Assembly (NCBI RefSeq): GCF_040544485.1
Contig: NZ_JBDZDV010000003.1
Span: 1-64,000, forward strand
DNA from: Lacicoccus halitifaciens
GTDB taxonomy: Bacteria; Bacillota; Bacilli; Staphylococcales; Salinicoccaceae
DNA: 64,000 nucleotides
Reading direction: 5' to 3'
The notes beneath the pieces were generated by a model. That model made no database searches, was not told where the DNA came from, and saw nothing but the letters and a program-made list of their open reading frames with translations. The position numbers and the translations under genes were made by a program. Position 1 is the stretch's first letter, and each line of letters opens with the position of its first letter. This document shows positions 1 to 8,040 of the stretch, one piece after another.

Positions 1-103
1 GTTTTTGAGTTGTGCGCCTCAACTGCTTCCATAATGGAAGACTTCTTTTATCGGAATTAACGTTGACATATTGTCATTCAGTTTTCAATGTTCTTAAATG
101 TAA
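1..103 (-). other. probable rRNA operon leader (left edge)
   Basis: No protein gene is visible. Read on the minus strand, downstream of tRNA-Gly, the segment contains TTGAAAACTGAATGACA, which resembles the boxA-like antitermination leader found just before Firmicute 16S rRNA genes. I infer that a 16S rRNA gene on the minus strand begins beyond the left edge. The 16S sequence itself is not in the window. Confidence 0.45.
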
Positions 104-177
104 TGGAGCGGGTGATCGGAATCGAACCGACGACATCAGCTTGGAAGGCTGGGGTTATACCATTTAACTACACCCGC
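104..177 (-). tRNA. tRNA-Gly (anticodon TCC)
   Basis: The minus strand folds as a cloverleaf with acceptor GCGGGTG/CACCCGC, T-loop GGTTCGATTCC and anticodon loop CTTCCAA, giving anticodon TCC. The 3' CCA is encoded (plus-strand TGG at 104-106). It is the last tRNA of a Glu-Leu-Gly run that leads into the probable rRNA operon. Confidence 0.95.
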
Positions 178-229
178 ATTTGATTTTAGTATATAATAGT
201 AATTATTTGAATCAGTATTGCAAGATTGA

Positions 230-314
<85 letters not shown>

Positions 315-369
315 ACATCATTATAATGTTGCTTTTCAGTGCTTCGCTTCTTTTTTAGCGACAAGAACT

Positions 370-398
370 ATTGTATAACATATAAATCATTATGTCAA
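370..398 (-). promoter_or_regulatory. sigma-A promoter before tRNA-Leu
   Basis: Minus-strand TTGACA (plus 393-398), a 17-bp spacer and TACAAT (plus 370-375). It lies between tRNA-Glu and tRNA-Leu, so tRNA-Leu, tRNA-Gly and probably the following rRNA operon can be transcribed without tRNA-Glu. Confidence 0.75.
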
Positions 399-445
399 TG
401 AGTTCGTCTATTTTGTTTTAAAAACTTTTTCTCTAAAAGAAGAAG

Positions 446-517
446 TGACCCGTACGGGATTCGAACCCGTGTTACCGCCGTGAAAGGGCGGTGTCTTAAC
501 CGCTTGACCAACGGGCC
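446..517 (-). tRNA. tRNA-Glu (anticodon TTC)
   Basis: Acceptor GGCCCGT/ACGGGTC, anticodon stem CCGCC/GGCGG around loop CTTTCAC (anticodon TTC) and T-loop GGTTCGAATCC. CCA is not encoded. It is the first tRNA of the cluster, directly downstream of a strong promoter. Confidence 0.95.
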
Positions 518-539
518 ATTGATTAGTGCAACGATATTT

Positions 540-568
540 ATAATAAAGGTTTATGTTAAATAAGTCAA
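540..568 (-). promoter_or_regulatory. sigma-A promoter of the tRNA cluster
   Basis: Minus-strand TTGACT (plus 563-568), a 17-bp spacer and TATTAT (plus 540-545), about 22 bp before tRNA-Glu. The match and placement are typical of stable-RNA promoters. Confidence 0.75.
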
Positions 569-758
569 TACATTTTTACGTGTTTTTAACATTTCCTTTA
601 TCTTTTTTAATCGACCGCCCTTTTCGATGATCAAAACTGGTATTTTGAATTTTTTCCTTCTATATAAAGGCAGTTTTTATGTCTCTGAGATATTCTCCAT
701 TTCATCTGTCCGAAAATCTCTATTTAAAAATATTTTACATTACTTGGGGGTTATTTGC

Positions 759-829
759 TTGAAATTACTTAGCAATGTGTTAAACTTTATTTATAATCAT
801 TCTAAACAAGAATGTTATAATAATCATTC
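759..829 (+). promoter_or_regulatory. katA promoter with two PerR-type boxes
   Basis: The 329-bp gap between tRNA-Glu and katA holds no credible gene. A candidate promoter is TTGAAA (759-764), a 16-bp spacer and TAAACT (781-786). At 791-805 lies TTATAATCATTCTAA, which matches the PerR/Fur-type box TTATAATNATTATAA at all but one defined position. A second, weaker copy starts at 815 and ends close to the ribosome-binding site. PerR repression of catalase is established in Bacillus and Staphylococcus; the assignment here rests on sequence match. Confidence 0.7.
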
Positions 830-846
830 TCGGAGGGATTTTATTA

Positions 847-2457
847 ATGACTAACGAAAACCAGAATCAGTCCAAAGACGAGTTCACTGGCAATCCAAAA
901 GATGAGTTCGCTGGTACTGCAATGGCGGGCGGTGCTCATCAAGGCAGGGAGCAAGGCGAGAACAAGCCTGCAGATCACCTGACTACATTATTTGGTGCGC
1001 CGGTTGGCGACCGTGAAAACTCTGCTACTGCCGGTCCGCGTGGTCCGATGGTAATGCAGGATCCGTATTTCCTGGAGCAGATGGGACATTTCGACCGTGA
1101 AGTGATTCCTGAGCGCCGTATGCACGCCAAAGGTTCAGGTGCTTACGGAACTTTCACTGTAACTCATGATATCACCAAATATACGAAAGCTAAAATCTTC
1201 AGCGAAGTCGGCAAGAAAACTGAAATGTTCGCACGTTTCTCCACTGTGGCGGGCGAGCGCGGTGCAGCAGATGCAGAACGTGACATCCGCGGTTTCGCAC
1301 TCAAGTTCTACACTGAGGAAGGTAACTGGGACCTCGTCGGTAACAACACACCTGTGTTCTTCTTCCGTGACCCTAAACTTTTCGCAAGCCTTAACCACGT
1401 TGTAAAGCGTGACCCTAAGACGAACATGCATAACCCGCAAAGCAACTGGGATTTCTGGACGCTGCTTCCTGAAGCACTCCACCAGGTGACGATCATTATG
1501 ACGGACCGCGGTATTCCAAAAGGCTTCAGAAACATGCATGGTTTCGGATCACACACATACAGCATGATCAATGCTGACAACGAGCGCGTATGGGTGAAGT
1601 TCCACTTCAGAACACAGCAGGGCATTGAAAACTACACCGGTGCAGAAGCAGAGCAGGTCATTGCAAAAGACCGCGAGTCTTCACAAAGAGATCTGTTCAA
1701 TGCGATTGAAGAAGGCAACTTCCCTAAATGGAAGCTTTACATCCAGGTTATGACTGAAGAGCAGGCTAAAAACCATTACCACAACCCGTTCGACCTGACT
1801 AAAGTATGGTACAAAGGCGAATATCCGTTGATTCCTGTAGGTGAGTTCGAACTGAACCGCAACCCTGAAAACTACTTCGCAGAAGTTGAACAGGCAGCGT
1901 TCGCACCAACGAACATCGTACCGGGCATCGGTTTCTCACCGGATAAAATGCTGCAGGGCCGTCTGTTCTCATATGGAGATACTCAGAGATACCGTCTGGG
2001 TGCCAACCACCACCAGATTCCGGTCAACTCTCCAAAAGCGGCACAGAACGTCTGCCCGTTCAGCCGTGACGGCGCAATGAGGGTCGATGGCAACATGGGT
2101 TCACATACGAACTACTACCCTAACAGCTACAGCCAGTATCAAGATCAGCCGGAAGTGAAACAGCCGGGTCTCGAAATCGACGGACTGGTTTACGAGCATA
2201 ACTTCCGCGAAGACGACAACAATTATTACGAGCAGCCAGGTAAGCTCTTCAACCTTCTGTCAGAAGAAGATAAGCAGAACCTCTTCAAAAACACAGCAGA
2301 TGAAGTCGGCGGCGCATCATTACAAGTACAGCACCGTCATATCTTCAACTGTTACCAGGCAGATCCGGCTTACGGCCGCGGTGTTGCCAATGCACTCGGC
2401 ATCGACATCAATGATGTTGAGCTTGAAGACAAGAGCGTCCACCTGTTGGATAAGTAA
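847..2457 (+). CDS. katA: catalase KatA
   Basis: Haem catalase that converts hydrogen peroxide to water and oxygen in the cytoplasm. At 536 residues it is about 30 longer than the usual ~505-residue staphylococcal enzyme. The extra length is at the N-terminus, where a short motif (KDEFTGNP, KDEFAGTA) occurs twice. The distal haem His is in RRMHAKGSGAYGTF (His93), the distal Asn in GNNTPVFFFRD (about 167), and the proximal Tyr ligand in RLFSYGDTQRYRLG (Tyr376). The start is an ATG ten bases after CGGAGGG. It stands alone, with PerR-type boxes upstream and a strong bidirectional terminator downstream. Family assignment is certain; the role of the N-terminal extension is unknown. Confidence 0.97.
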   Translation: MTNENQNQSKDEFTGNPKDEFAGTAMAGGAHQGREQGENKPADHLTTLFGAPVGDRENSATAGPRGPMVMQDPYFLEQMGHFDREVIPERRMHAKGSGAYGTFTVTHDITKYTKAKIFSEVGKKTEMFARFSTVAGERGAADAERDIRGFALKFYTEEGNWDLVGNNTPVFFFRDPKLFASLNHVVKRDPKTNMHNPQSNWDFWTLLPEALHQVTIIMTDRGIPKGFRNMHGFGSHTYSMINADNERVWVKFHFRTQQGIENYTGAEAEQVIAKDRESSQRDLFNAIEEGNFPKWKLYIQVMTEEQAKNHYHNPFDLTKVWYKGEYPLIPVGEFELNRNPENYFAEVEQAAFAPTNIVPGIGFSPDKMLQGRLFSYGDTQRYRLGANHHQIPVNSPKAAQNVCPFSRDGAMRVDGNMGSHTNYYPNSYSQYQDQPEVKQPGLEIDGLVYEHNFREDDNNYYEQPGKLFNLLSEEDKQNLFKNTADEVGGASLQVQHRHIFNCYQADPAYGRGVANALGIDINDVELEDKSVHLLDK

Positions 2458-2461
2458 AATC

Positions 2462-2501
2462 AAAAAAGTACAGGCCATCTCAGTTGGCCTGTACTTTTTT
2501 T
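2462..2501. terminator. bidirectional terminator between katA and tex
   Basis: A perfect 15-bp inverted repeat, AAAAAAGTACAGGCC paired with GGCCTGTACTTTTTT, has a 9-base loop. It is flanked by A-runs and T-runs, so it can end katA on the plus strand and tex on the minus strand. Confidence 0.9.
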
Positions 2502-2511
2502 GTCTTCATTT

Positions 2512-4659
2512 TTAGTTGTTCATATTTTTCATCGTCAGGGAGATTCTGCCCTTTTTCAAATCCACATCAAGCACTTTCACTTCCACGATGTCACCTGTCC
2601 CCACCGCTTCCAATGGATGTTTGATGAAGCGATCCGCCAATTGTGAAACATGCACAAGGCCGTCCTGCTTAACACCGATATCGACGAAAGCGCCGAAGTC
2701 GGTCACGTTCCTCACAGTTCCTGACATTCTCATCCCCTGCTTCAAATCTTCCATCTTCAATACATTGGACTTCAGCATCGGGGTTTCATAATCATCCCTG
2801 ATGTCCCTCGTCGGTGATTTCAGACTTTCAACGATGTCCTCAAGCGTCGGCTCCCCTACGGAGAGTTTTTCTGCATATTCCTTTATGTTGATGCCTTCAA
2901 GCCTCTTGCTCGTTTCATCCGAGCCGATCTGTTCTTTTTTGATTCCGAGCTGCTTCAATAATTCATTTGTGGTTTCATACTGTTCGGGATGGATTGGTGT
3001 CCTGTCGAGCAGCTCTTCTCCCTCTGGCAGACGGAGGAATCCGATGCACTGCTCATATGTCTTCTTGCCGAGCCTCGGCACTTTGCCGATCTCCCGGCGG
3101 TTTTTGAACCGGCCGTTCTCAAGCCTGTAATTGACGATATTTTTACTGATGGAAGGTGACAGACCCGCCACATGCTCAAGCAACGTCACGGATGCCGTAT
3201 TCACGTTCACCCCGACCTGGTTCACACTCGTCTCCACAACGAAGTTCAGTGATTCGGTCAAATATTTCTGATTGACATCATGCTGGTACTGGCCGACACC
3301 GATGGATTTCGGATCGATCTTCACCAGTTCACTGAGCGGATCCTGTACACGTCTTGCGATTGAAACGGCACTACGTTCTTCGACATTGAAATCCGGAAAT
3401 TCATCCCGTGCAATCTGCGACGCCGAATAAACACTCGCTCCCGCTTCATTGACGATGATGAATGGTACATCGAGATTTTCTTCAGTCAGGAGTTCGGCGG
3501 TGAAGAGTTCGGTTTCCCTCGAAGCTGTGCCATTACCGATTGCGATCAGGGAAACATCGTGCTTTTTGATCATGCGGAGCATTTCATTTTTCGCTTCTTC
3601 CACTCTCTTTTTTGAAGTGTGCGGATAAATGATGCTTTTATCCTGGAACTCCCCGTTGTCATTGATTACGGCAAGTTTACATCCCGACCTGAATGCAGGG
3701 TCGACCCCAAGAATCATCCTGCCCTTCAACGGCGGCTGCAACAGCAGACGTTTCAGGTTTTCTTCGAAGATATCGACGGCATGCGCTTCACCCTCGACCG
3801 TCAAATCATTTCGGACTTCACGGTCGATGGAAGGGATGATCAGCCGCTTCAAACTGTCCTCGACCGCTCTCTCCATATACTCACGGGTCTTCGATTCTTC
3901 CCTGATGACCTGTTTGCCGATATAATTCTTCAGGCGTTCGAAATCATGTACGAGCTTCACGTTCAGAACTTTGAGCTGCTCACCGCGGTTGATCGCGAGC
4001 ACCCTGTGAGGCACGATCTTCTTGACCGGCTCCTCATAATCGTAATATATTTCAAATACTTTATTATCATCTTCTGCATTCTTCTTTTTGGTGGAGGTGA
4101 TGGAGGAAGTATCCTTCACAACTTTTAAAATGTATCTTCTGAACTTCGGCTCATCGGAAATGTCCTCGGCAATGATGTCCAGGGCGCCGCTGATGGCTTC
4201 TTCAACCGAAGGCACTTCATCATTCAAATGACGTTCCGCATACTGATGAACATCCGCATCATCCTGTGCCTGTATGATTTTAGCCAGGGGTTCCAGACCT
4301 TTCCGCTTTGCTTCAGTCGCCTTTGTCTTCTTCTTCTGTTTGAACGGCCTGTATAAGTCTTCCACCCTGTTCAGCACGGTCTGCTTATTGATTTCAGCCT
4401 TCAATTCCTCCGTCAGCATGCCCTGCTCATCAATCAGGCGGATGACTTCCTCTTTCCGCTTCTGGAGAGACTCCATATAATTATATTCGTCCGCGATCAG
4501 TTTGATATCTTCCTCATTCATGCCGCCGGTCATTTCTTTACGGTACCGGGCGATGAATGGCACCGTGTTTTTGTCCTCAAGCAGTTCCAGCACGTTCTTT
4601 ATATATTTTTCTTTGAAAGATGTCGTTTTTTCCAACGCTTTAATCAAGTCTTGTGACAT
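2512..4659 (-). CDS. tex: Tex-family RNA-binding protein (YhgF/S1)
   Basis: Tex (toxin expression) family protein of 715 residues, a normal length. The N-terminal helical region is followed by a YqgF/RNase H-like core (GVDPAFRSGCKLAVI, about residue 318), helix-hairpin-helix repeats (VNTASVTLLEHVAGLS, about 495) and a C-terminal S1 domain (GTVRNVTDFGAFVDIGVKQD, about 645). Family members bind nucleic acid and are linked to transcription or RNA metabolism, with no settled molecular role. The ATG follows AGGAG with good spacing. It lies downstream of sigB on the same strand, beyond the sigB terminator. The stop sits next to the terminator shared with katA. Confidence 0.93.
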   Translation of the reverse strand: MSQDLIKALEKTTSFKEKYIKNVLELLEDKNTVPFIARYRKEMTGGMNEEDIKLIADEYNYMESLQKRKEEVIRLIDEQGMLTEELKAEINKQTVLNRVEDLYRPFKQKKKTKATEAKRKGLEPLAKIIQAQDDADVHQYAERHLNDEVPSVEEAISGALDIIAEDISDEPKFRRYILKVVKDTSSITSTKKKNAEDDNKVFEIYYDYEEPVKKIVPHRVLAINRGEQLKVLNVKLVHDFERLKNYIGKQVIREESKTREYMERAVEDSLKRLIIPSIDREVRNDLTVEGEAHAVDIFEENLKRLLLQPPLKGRMILGVDPAFRSGCKLAVINDNGEFQDKSIIYPHTSKKRVEEAKNEMLRMIKKHDVSLIAIGNGTASRETELFTAELLTEENLDVPFIIVNEAGASVYSASQIARDEFPDFNVEERSAVSIARRVQDPLSELVKIDPKSIGVGQYQHDVNQKYLTESLNFVVETSVNQVGVNVNTASVTLLEHVAGLSPSISKNIVNYRLENGRFKNRREIGKVPRLGKKTYEQCIGFLRLPEGEELLDRTPIHPEQYETTNELLKQLGIKKEQIGSDETSKRLEGINIKEYAEKLSVGEPTLEDIVESLKSPTRDIRDDYETPMLKSNVLKMEDLKQGMRMSGTVRNVTDFGAFVDIGVKQDGLVHVSQLADRFIKHPLEAVGTGDIVEVKVLDVDLKKGRISLTMKNMNN

Positions 4660-4691
4660 TGTCGTTTCTCCTAAAATTTAAGTATAGTCTT

Positions 4692-4726
4692 AAAAAATAA
4701 AAACCCCAACCGCACGGGTCGGGGGT
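4692..4726 (-). terminator. terminator of the sigB operon
   Basis: On the minus strand, CCCCGACC pairs with GGTTGGGG (one G-T wobble) around CGTGC, followed by TTTTTATTTTTT. It begins at the sigB stop codon and separates sigB from tex. Confidence 0.8.
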
Positions 4727-5502
4727 CATTCATTTTCCACAACTGCCTGCCGCAGCTTATTGATTGCCGTTCTCTGCAGCCTGGAGACGTGCATCTGGCT
4801 TAAGCCTACACGTTCCCCTGTTTCTTTCTGGCTCAGGCCTTCCATGAAGGTGAACTGGATGATTTCCCTTTCCCTCTCGGTCAGTATCGGGAGAATCCTC
4901 TCAAGCATCAGCCTTTTCTCTGCAAGGTCATAGTTGTCATCCTGCTCACCCATCACATCAAGAAGGGTCACTGTTGAGCTGTCCTTGTCAGCTTCAACGG
5001 AATGGTCCACTGATAATGCATTGTAACTCTGGCCCATTTCCATCGCTTCAAGCACATCTTCATCCGTCACCTCAAGATAATCTGCAATCTCCTGGATGGT
5101 CGGTGAGCGCTCAAGTTCAGCCACGAGGGTGTCGTTTGCATTTTTAATCTTTGGACCGATCTCTTTGATCCGTCTCGGTACATGGACACTCCATGTTTTA
5201 TCACGGAGATATCTTTTGATTTCACCGACGACCGTCGGCACCAAAAAAGCTTCGAAACGCCTGTCGAAAGAAGGATCGAACCTTTTTATCGCACCGAGCA
5301 GGCCGACCATGCCAACCTGCACCAGGTCTTCATGATGGCTCTGCCCTTTGGAGTAGCGGTATGCAAGCGATTCAACAAGCTTCTGATAATGTTCCACCAG
5401 TTTGGTCTGGGCAATATCATCACTTTCCTGCTGATAGCTTTTGATCAGAAAGTTGATCTCCTCAGCAGAATATCCATTATCTGTTGCTGATTGTTTCCCC
5501 AT
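4726..5502 (-). CDS. sigB: general stress sigma factor SigB
   Basis: Alternative sigma factor of the SigB/SigF group, which directs RNA polymerase to general-stress promoters. Region 2 (HHEDLVQVGMVGLLGAIKRF), region 3 (RYLRDKTWSVHVPRRIKE) and region 4 helix-turn-helix (GLSQKETGERVGLSQMHVSR) are all intact. The frame is open further upstream, but I place the start at the ATG of MGKQSATDN, with AGGTG seven bases before it; this gives 258 residues and a normal N-terminus. The gene overlaps rsbW by 26 bp, so the two are translationally coupled. RsbW is expected to hold SigB inactive. Confidence 0.96.
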   Translation of the reverse strand: MGKQSATDNGYSAEEINFLIKSYQQESDDIAQTKLVEHYQKLVESLAYRYSKGQSHHEDLVQVGMVGLLGAIKRFDPSFDRRFEAFLVPTVVGEIKRYLRDKTWSVHVPRRIKEIGPKIKNANDTLVAELERSPTIQEIADYLEVTDEDVLEAMEMGQSYNALSVDHSVEADKDSSTVTLLDVMGEQDDNYDLAEKRLMLERILPILTEREREIIQFTFMEGLSQKETGERVGLSQMHVSRLQRTAINKLRQAVVENE

Positions 5503-5959
5503 CTGAATGCACCTGGCTTTCATCAATGTACTTAGTCATACTTATTGTAACACCTGGATCTTTTCTTACAACAATTTCATCCATCAGTGTATCAATCAAG
5601 AATAACCCGAGGCCGCCCTCTCTCAAGTAATTGACGTTATCATCCTCATTATACGGGCCAAGTTCAGATTTGATTTCCTCATAATTGAAGCTCTGACCTT
5701 TGTCCGATACGATGATTTCTATTTTATCGGAGTATACGGCGAATCCCACCAGGATATTGCCGTCCTCGTCTTCATTGTAGGCATGCTTCACTGCGTTGGT
5801 GACTGCTTCGGATACCGCAATTTTAGCATCCTCGATCTGATCATAGGTTGCTCCCACCCGGGAGAAAATACCGGACAGCGTGAGCCTGATCAGCCCAACG
5901 TATTCTGCACTTGATGGAAATTTCATCTCTATATAGTCATATTGATGACTCATCCTCAT
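5477..5959 (-). CDS. rsbW: anti-sigma-B factor and serine kinase RsbW
   Basis: GHKL-type ATPase/kinase that binds SigB and phosphorylates RsbV. The N-box (EAVTNAVKHAY), G1 box (SDKGQSF) and G2 box (REGGLGLFLI) are present, and the 160-residue length is normal. The first ATG overlaps the rsbV stop in an ATGA; a second ATG two codons on is an equally possible start, since GGAGG lies 4 and 10 bases away respectively. It is the third gene of rsbU-rsbV-rsbW-sigB. Confidence 0.95.
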   Translation of the reverse strand: MRMSHQYDYIEMKFPSSAEYVGLIRLTLSGIFSRVGATYDQIEDAKIAVSEAVTNAVKHAYNEDEDGNILVGFAVYSDKIEIIVSDKGQSFNYEEIKSELGPYNEDDNVNYLREGGLGLFLIDTLMDEIVVRKDPGVTISMTKYIDESQVHSDGETISNR

Positions 5960-6282
5960 TCCACCTCCGATGATTCATTAATATGCATCAAGTCTCTTAA
6001 ACCCGTGATTTCAAAGAGTCTCAAAATACGGTCGGAAACACCTGTCACACGCAGTTCTTTACCGTGCTTGTTCAAATCTTTGAGTGTACCTACAAAGATG
6101 CCGAGTCCCGTCGAATCCATATATGAAACGTCACTTAAATCTATCTTCACATGATGACTGCCGTCCTGTCTGATCGGGTTCAGAACTTCCTGCAGTTCGG
6201 GAGCAGTATAGACATCAAGCTCCCCGCTCATGGCAATGATATACTCGTCTTTCTTTTCTTCTGTGCTAATGTTGATATTCAT
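5956..6282 (-). CDS. rsbV: anti-anti-sigma factor RsbV
   Basis: STAS-domain antagonist of RsbW, 108 residues. The phosphorylated serine is Ser57 in SYMDSTGLG. When dephosphorylated by RsbU it binds RsbW and releases SigB. It is the first gene behind the sigma-B type promoter at 6330-6354, so sigma-B can raise its own production together with RsbV and RsbW. Its stop overlaps the rsbW start by 4 bp. Confidence 0.95.
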   Translation of the reverse strand: MNINISTEEKKDEYIIAMSGELDVYTAPELQEVLNPIRQDGSHHVKIDLSDVSYMDSTGLGIFVGTLKDLNKHGKELRVTGVSDRILRLFEITGLRDLMHINESSEVE

Positions 6283-6321
6283 TATGTATTTCCACTCCTA
6301 ACCAAATTCTAAACGCAAGTC

Positions 6322-6360
6322 ATATATGTTTACCCGTCCAGAATAAGGATAAACATATAT
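6322..6360. repeat. inverted repeat enclosing the rsbV promoter
   Basis: Perfect 11-bp arms ATATATGTTTA (6322-6332) and TAAACATATAT (6350-6360) surround a 17-bp centre. Both arms contribute bases to the sigma-B type promoter of rsbV. No T-run follows, so it does not look like a terminator. Confidence 0.8.
6330..6354 (-). promoter_or_regulatory. sigma-B type promoter of rsbVW-sigB
   Basis: On the minus strand GTTTAT (plus 6349-6354), a 13-bp spacer and GGGTAA (plus 6330-6335) match the sigma-B consensus GTTTAA-N12-15-GGGTAT at 10 of 12 positions. It lies in the rsbU-rsbV gap, where the autoregulatory promoter of staphylococcal sigB operons is found. Confidence 0.8.
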
Positions 6361-6379
6361 CACTCATTTTTTATGGATT

Positions 6380-7393
6380 TCATCCTGTGTTTTTTAAGAT
6401 GAATAAAGTGAGATCATCTTTTTTATTTGCATGCTGCATGCGCGTCAGGGATTCATATACATATTGGACGATATCCTGAGGATGATGGTCCTTCGTTTCA
6501 TAAATCATGTCCTTGATATCATTCAGGTCGATGAAGGTGTCATCGTGTTTCCTGAGTTCCGTCACCCCATCGGTGCAGACGATCAGCATATCGTCCTTTT
6601 CAAGCGTCACCCGGCGCTGTTCGTATTCCGCAGAATCCGTCACCCCGAGTACGATGCCTTTGGCATCGATCTCTTCGAACTCATTCGTCGCGCTCCTGTA
6701 TATCAGCCCCGGTTCATGCCCGGCGGAAGAATAGTCGAGCGTTCCGGTCTTGAGATCATAAAGGCCGTAGAACATCGTGATGAACATATTCTGGTTGACG
6801 TTCCTTTCGACCACCCTGTTGAGCTTCTGCAGACTTTCACTCGGATTTATGGTCGCACCTTGAAAATCCATGGCAAATTTGACCATGGACATCGCTATGG
6901 CCGCAGGTATCCCTTTACCGATGACATCGGCCACACCAAAACTCAAGAGGGCATTCTCATGATTGATGATATTGAAATAGTCCCCGCTCACCTTGCCGGC
7001 CGGGACGGAAATCGCTCCGATTTCCAGGCTCTCCAGTACCGGTATCGGCGTTTTCAGCATCGTTTCCTGAAGGCTTGAAGCAACATCCAGCTCTTTATCA
7101 TGCGTTTCGAGTTTAGCCAGCATCGCCTTGTAGTCGCGGTATGTAAAGCCGAATGCAATCAGCACTTCCTGCAGTATGTTCAATGAAGAATGAATCAATT
7201 CCCCATCTTTGATGGACATTTCTTCAAGAAGATCCATATGCAGTGTCACTATTTCCTCCGGAGAGGTATCGATTTGAATGACCTTATCACTGAAAGTGTG
7301 GCACATTTCAATCGCTTCGTACTGTTGATCGTCAAAAAGATATTTCGTCATGATATCCTTATATTCATTTGCTAAATCATCTACATAGGTCAA
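6380..7393 (-). CDS. rsbU: RsbU phosphatase, activator of SigB
   Basis: PP2C-type serine phosphatase that dephosphorylates RsbV-P. The N-terminal about 85 residues form the helical RsbU-N region and the C-terminal about 225 the SpoIIE/PP2C domain (GKVSGDYFNII, FGVADVIGKGIPAA, IVCTDGVTEL). I choose a TTG start because AAGGAGG lies eight bases upstream. The ATG 30 bp earlier has only a weak site and sits one base after the mazF stop. The result is 337 residues, close to the staphylococcal protein. It follows mazEF directly, so stress regulation and the toxin pair are probably co-transcribed. Confidence 0.93.
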   Translation of the reverse strand: MTYVDDLANEYKDIMTKYLFDDQQYEAIEMCHTFSDKVIQIDTSPEEIVTLHMDLLEEMSIKDGELIHSSLNILQEVLIAFGFTYRDYKAMLAKLETHDKELDVASSLQETMLKTPIPVLESLEIGAISVPAGKVSGDYFNIINHENALLSFGVADVIGKGIPAAIAMSMVKFAMDFQGATINPSESLQKLNRVVERNVNQNMFITMFYGLYDLKTGTLDYSSAGHEPGLIYRSATNEFEEIDAKGIVLGVTDSAEYEQRRVTLEKDDMLIVCTDGVTELRKHDDTFIDLNDIKDMIYETKDHHPQDIVQYVYESLTRMQHANKKDDLTLFILKNTG

Positions 7394-7424
7394 TCGCTGC
7401 ACCTCCTTATGAATTGGGGTCATA

Positions 7425-7808
7425 TCATCCTTCTGACCGCTTGTTCTTTTTCTTCTTCTTTCTCTGCTTCTGATCCAATGCGAGACTGACTTTCAGGGCA
7501 GCGTCCACTTCAGCCATTTTATCATCTTTCAAATATGTAAGTTTTTCCATCAGCCGTTTTTTATCGACGGTCCTGATCTGTTCCAATAAAATCACTGAAT
7601 CTTTATCCAAGTTATATGTATCCTTTGAAATCTCCACATGTGTAGGTATCTTTGCTTTGTTGATCCTGCCTGTAACAGCAGCAACTATCACAGTCGGACT
7701 GTGATAGTTGCCCACATTGTTCTGAATGATAACGACAGGTCTTTTACCACCTTGCTCGGAACCTTCCACCGGTGATAGATCCGCAAGATAAACTTCTCCT
7801 CTTTTCAT
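7425..7808 (-). CDS. mazF: MazF endoribonuclease toxin
   Basis: PemK/MazF-family mRNA interferase. The fold signature is present: KRGEVYLADLSPVEGSEQGG at the start, RPVVIIQNN and TVIVAAVTGR. At 127 residues it is slightly longer than staphylococcal MazF (about 120) because of a very basic C-terminal tail (KQRKKKKKNKR). It starts one base after the mazE stop, as in other staphylococcal sigB loci, so toxin translation should be coupled to antitoxin. Cutting specificity cannot be read from sequence. Confidence 0.94.
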   Translation of the reverse strand: MKRGEVYLADLSPVEGSEQGGKRPVVIIQNNVGNYHSPTVIVAAVTGRINKAKIPTHVEISKDTYNLDKDSVILLEQIRTVDKKRLMEKLTYLKDDKMAEVDAALKVSLALDQKQRKKKKKNKRSEG

Positions 7809-7979
7809 CTATTCACCATCTTTTATATATTCAAGGTATCTTTCATTATGCTTATGCGCCTCACATTCCACAATGTGAAACTCGCTGACGATCGAGAGAT
7901 TGATATCCCTCATTTCAATATAACCCTTTTTAAGTGCTGTATCCAGACTGCTCGTGTTCGGCTGATCATTCAAATTCAT
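7809..7979 (-). CDS. mazE: MazE antitoxin
   Basis: A 56-residue protein whose size, position and pattern (SLDTALKKGYIEMRDINLS, then IVECEAHKHNERYLE) match staphylococcal MazE as I remember it. It should neutralise MazF, and may act with it on the promoter. The ATG follows GGGGTG with 7-base spacing. It lies directly upstream of mazF with no gap. Confidence 0.88.
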   Translation of the reverse strand: MNLNDQPNTSSLDTALKKGYIEMRDINLSIVSEFHIVECEAHKHNERYLEYIKDGE

Positions 7980-8000
7980 AATTAATCACCCCTGGACGAT

Positions 8001-8030
8001 AATATATATAATCTTACCATGTTGTTTCAA
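8001..8030 (-). promoter_or_regulatory. candidate sigma-A promoter of mazEF
   Basis: Minus-strand TTGAAA (plus 8025-8030), an 18-bp spacer and TATATT (plus 8001-8006). It is just upstream of mazE and downstream of the alr stop. Confidence 0.5.
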
Positions 8031-8040
8031 AAGTGACTAG

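Noticed and set aside
627..854. A 75-codon open frame on the plus strand before katA
   Set aside because: No ribosome-binding site, and it runs across the katA promoter, PerR-type boxes and into katA in another frame.
6431..7078. Long plus-strand frame opposite rsbU
   Set aside because: Antisense shadow of a well-supported gene in G+C-biased codons; no ribosome-binding site. The same applies to long frames opposite alr, the YdbT-like gene, mnaA, glpX and pyrG.
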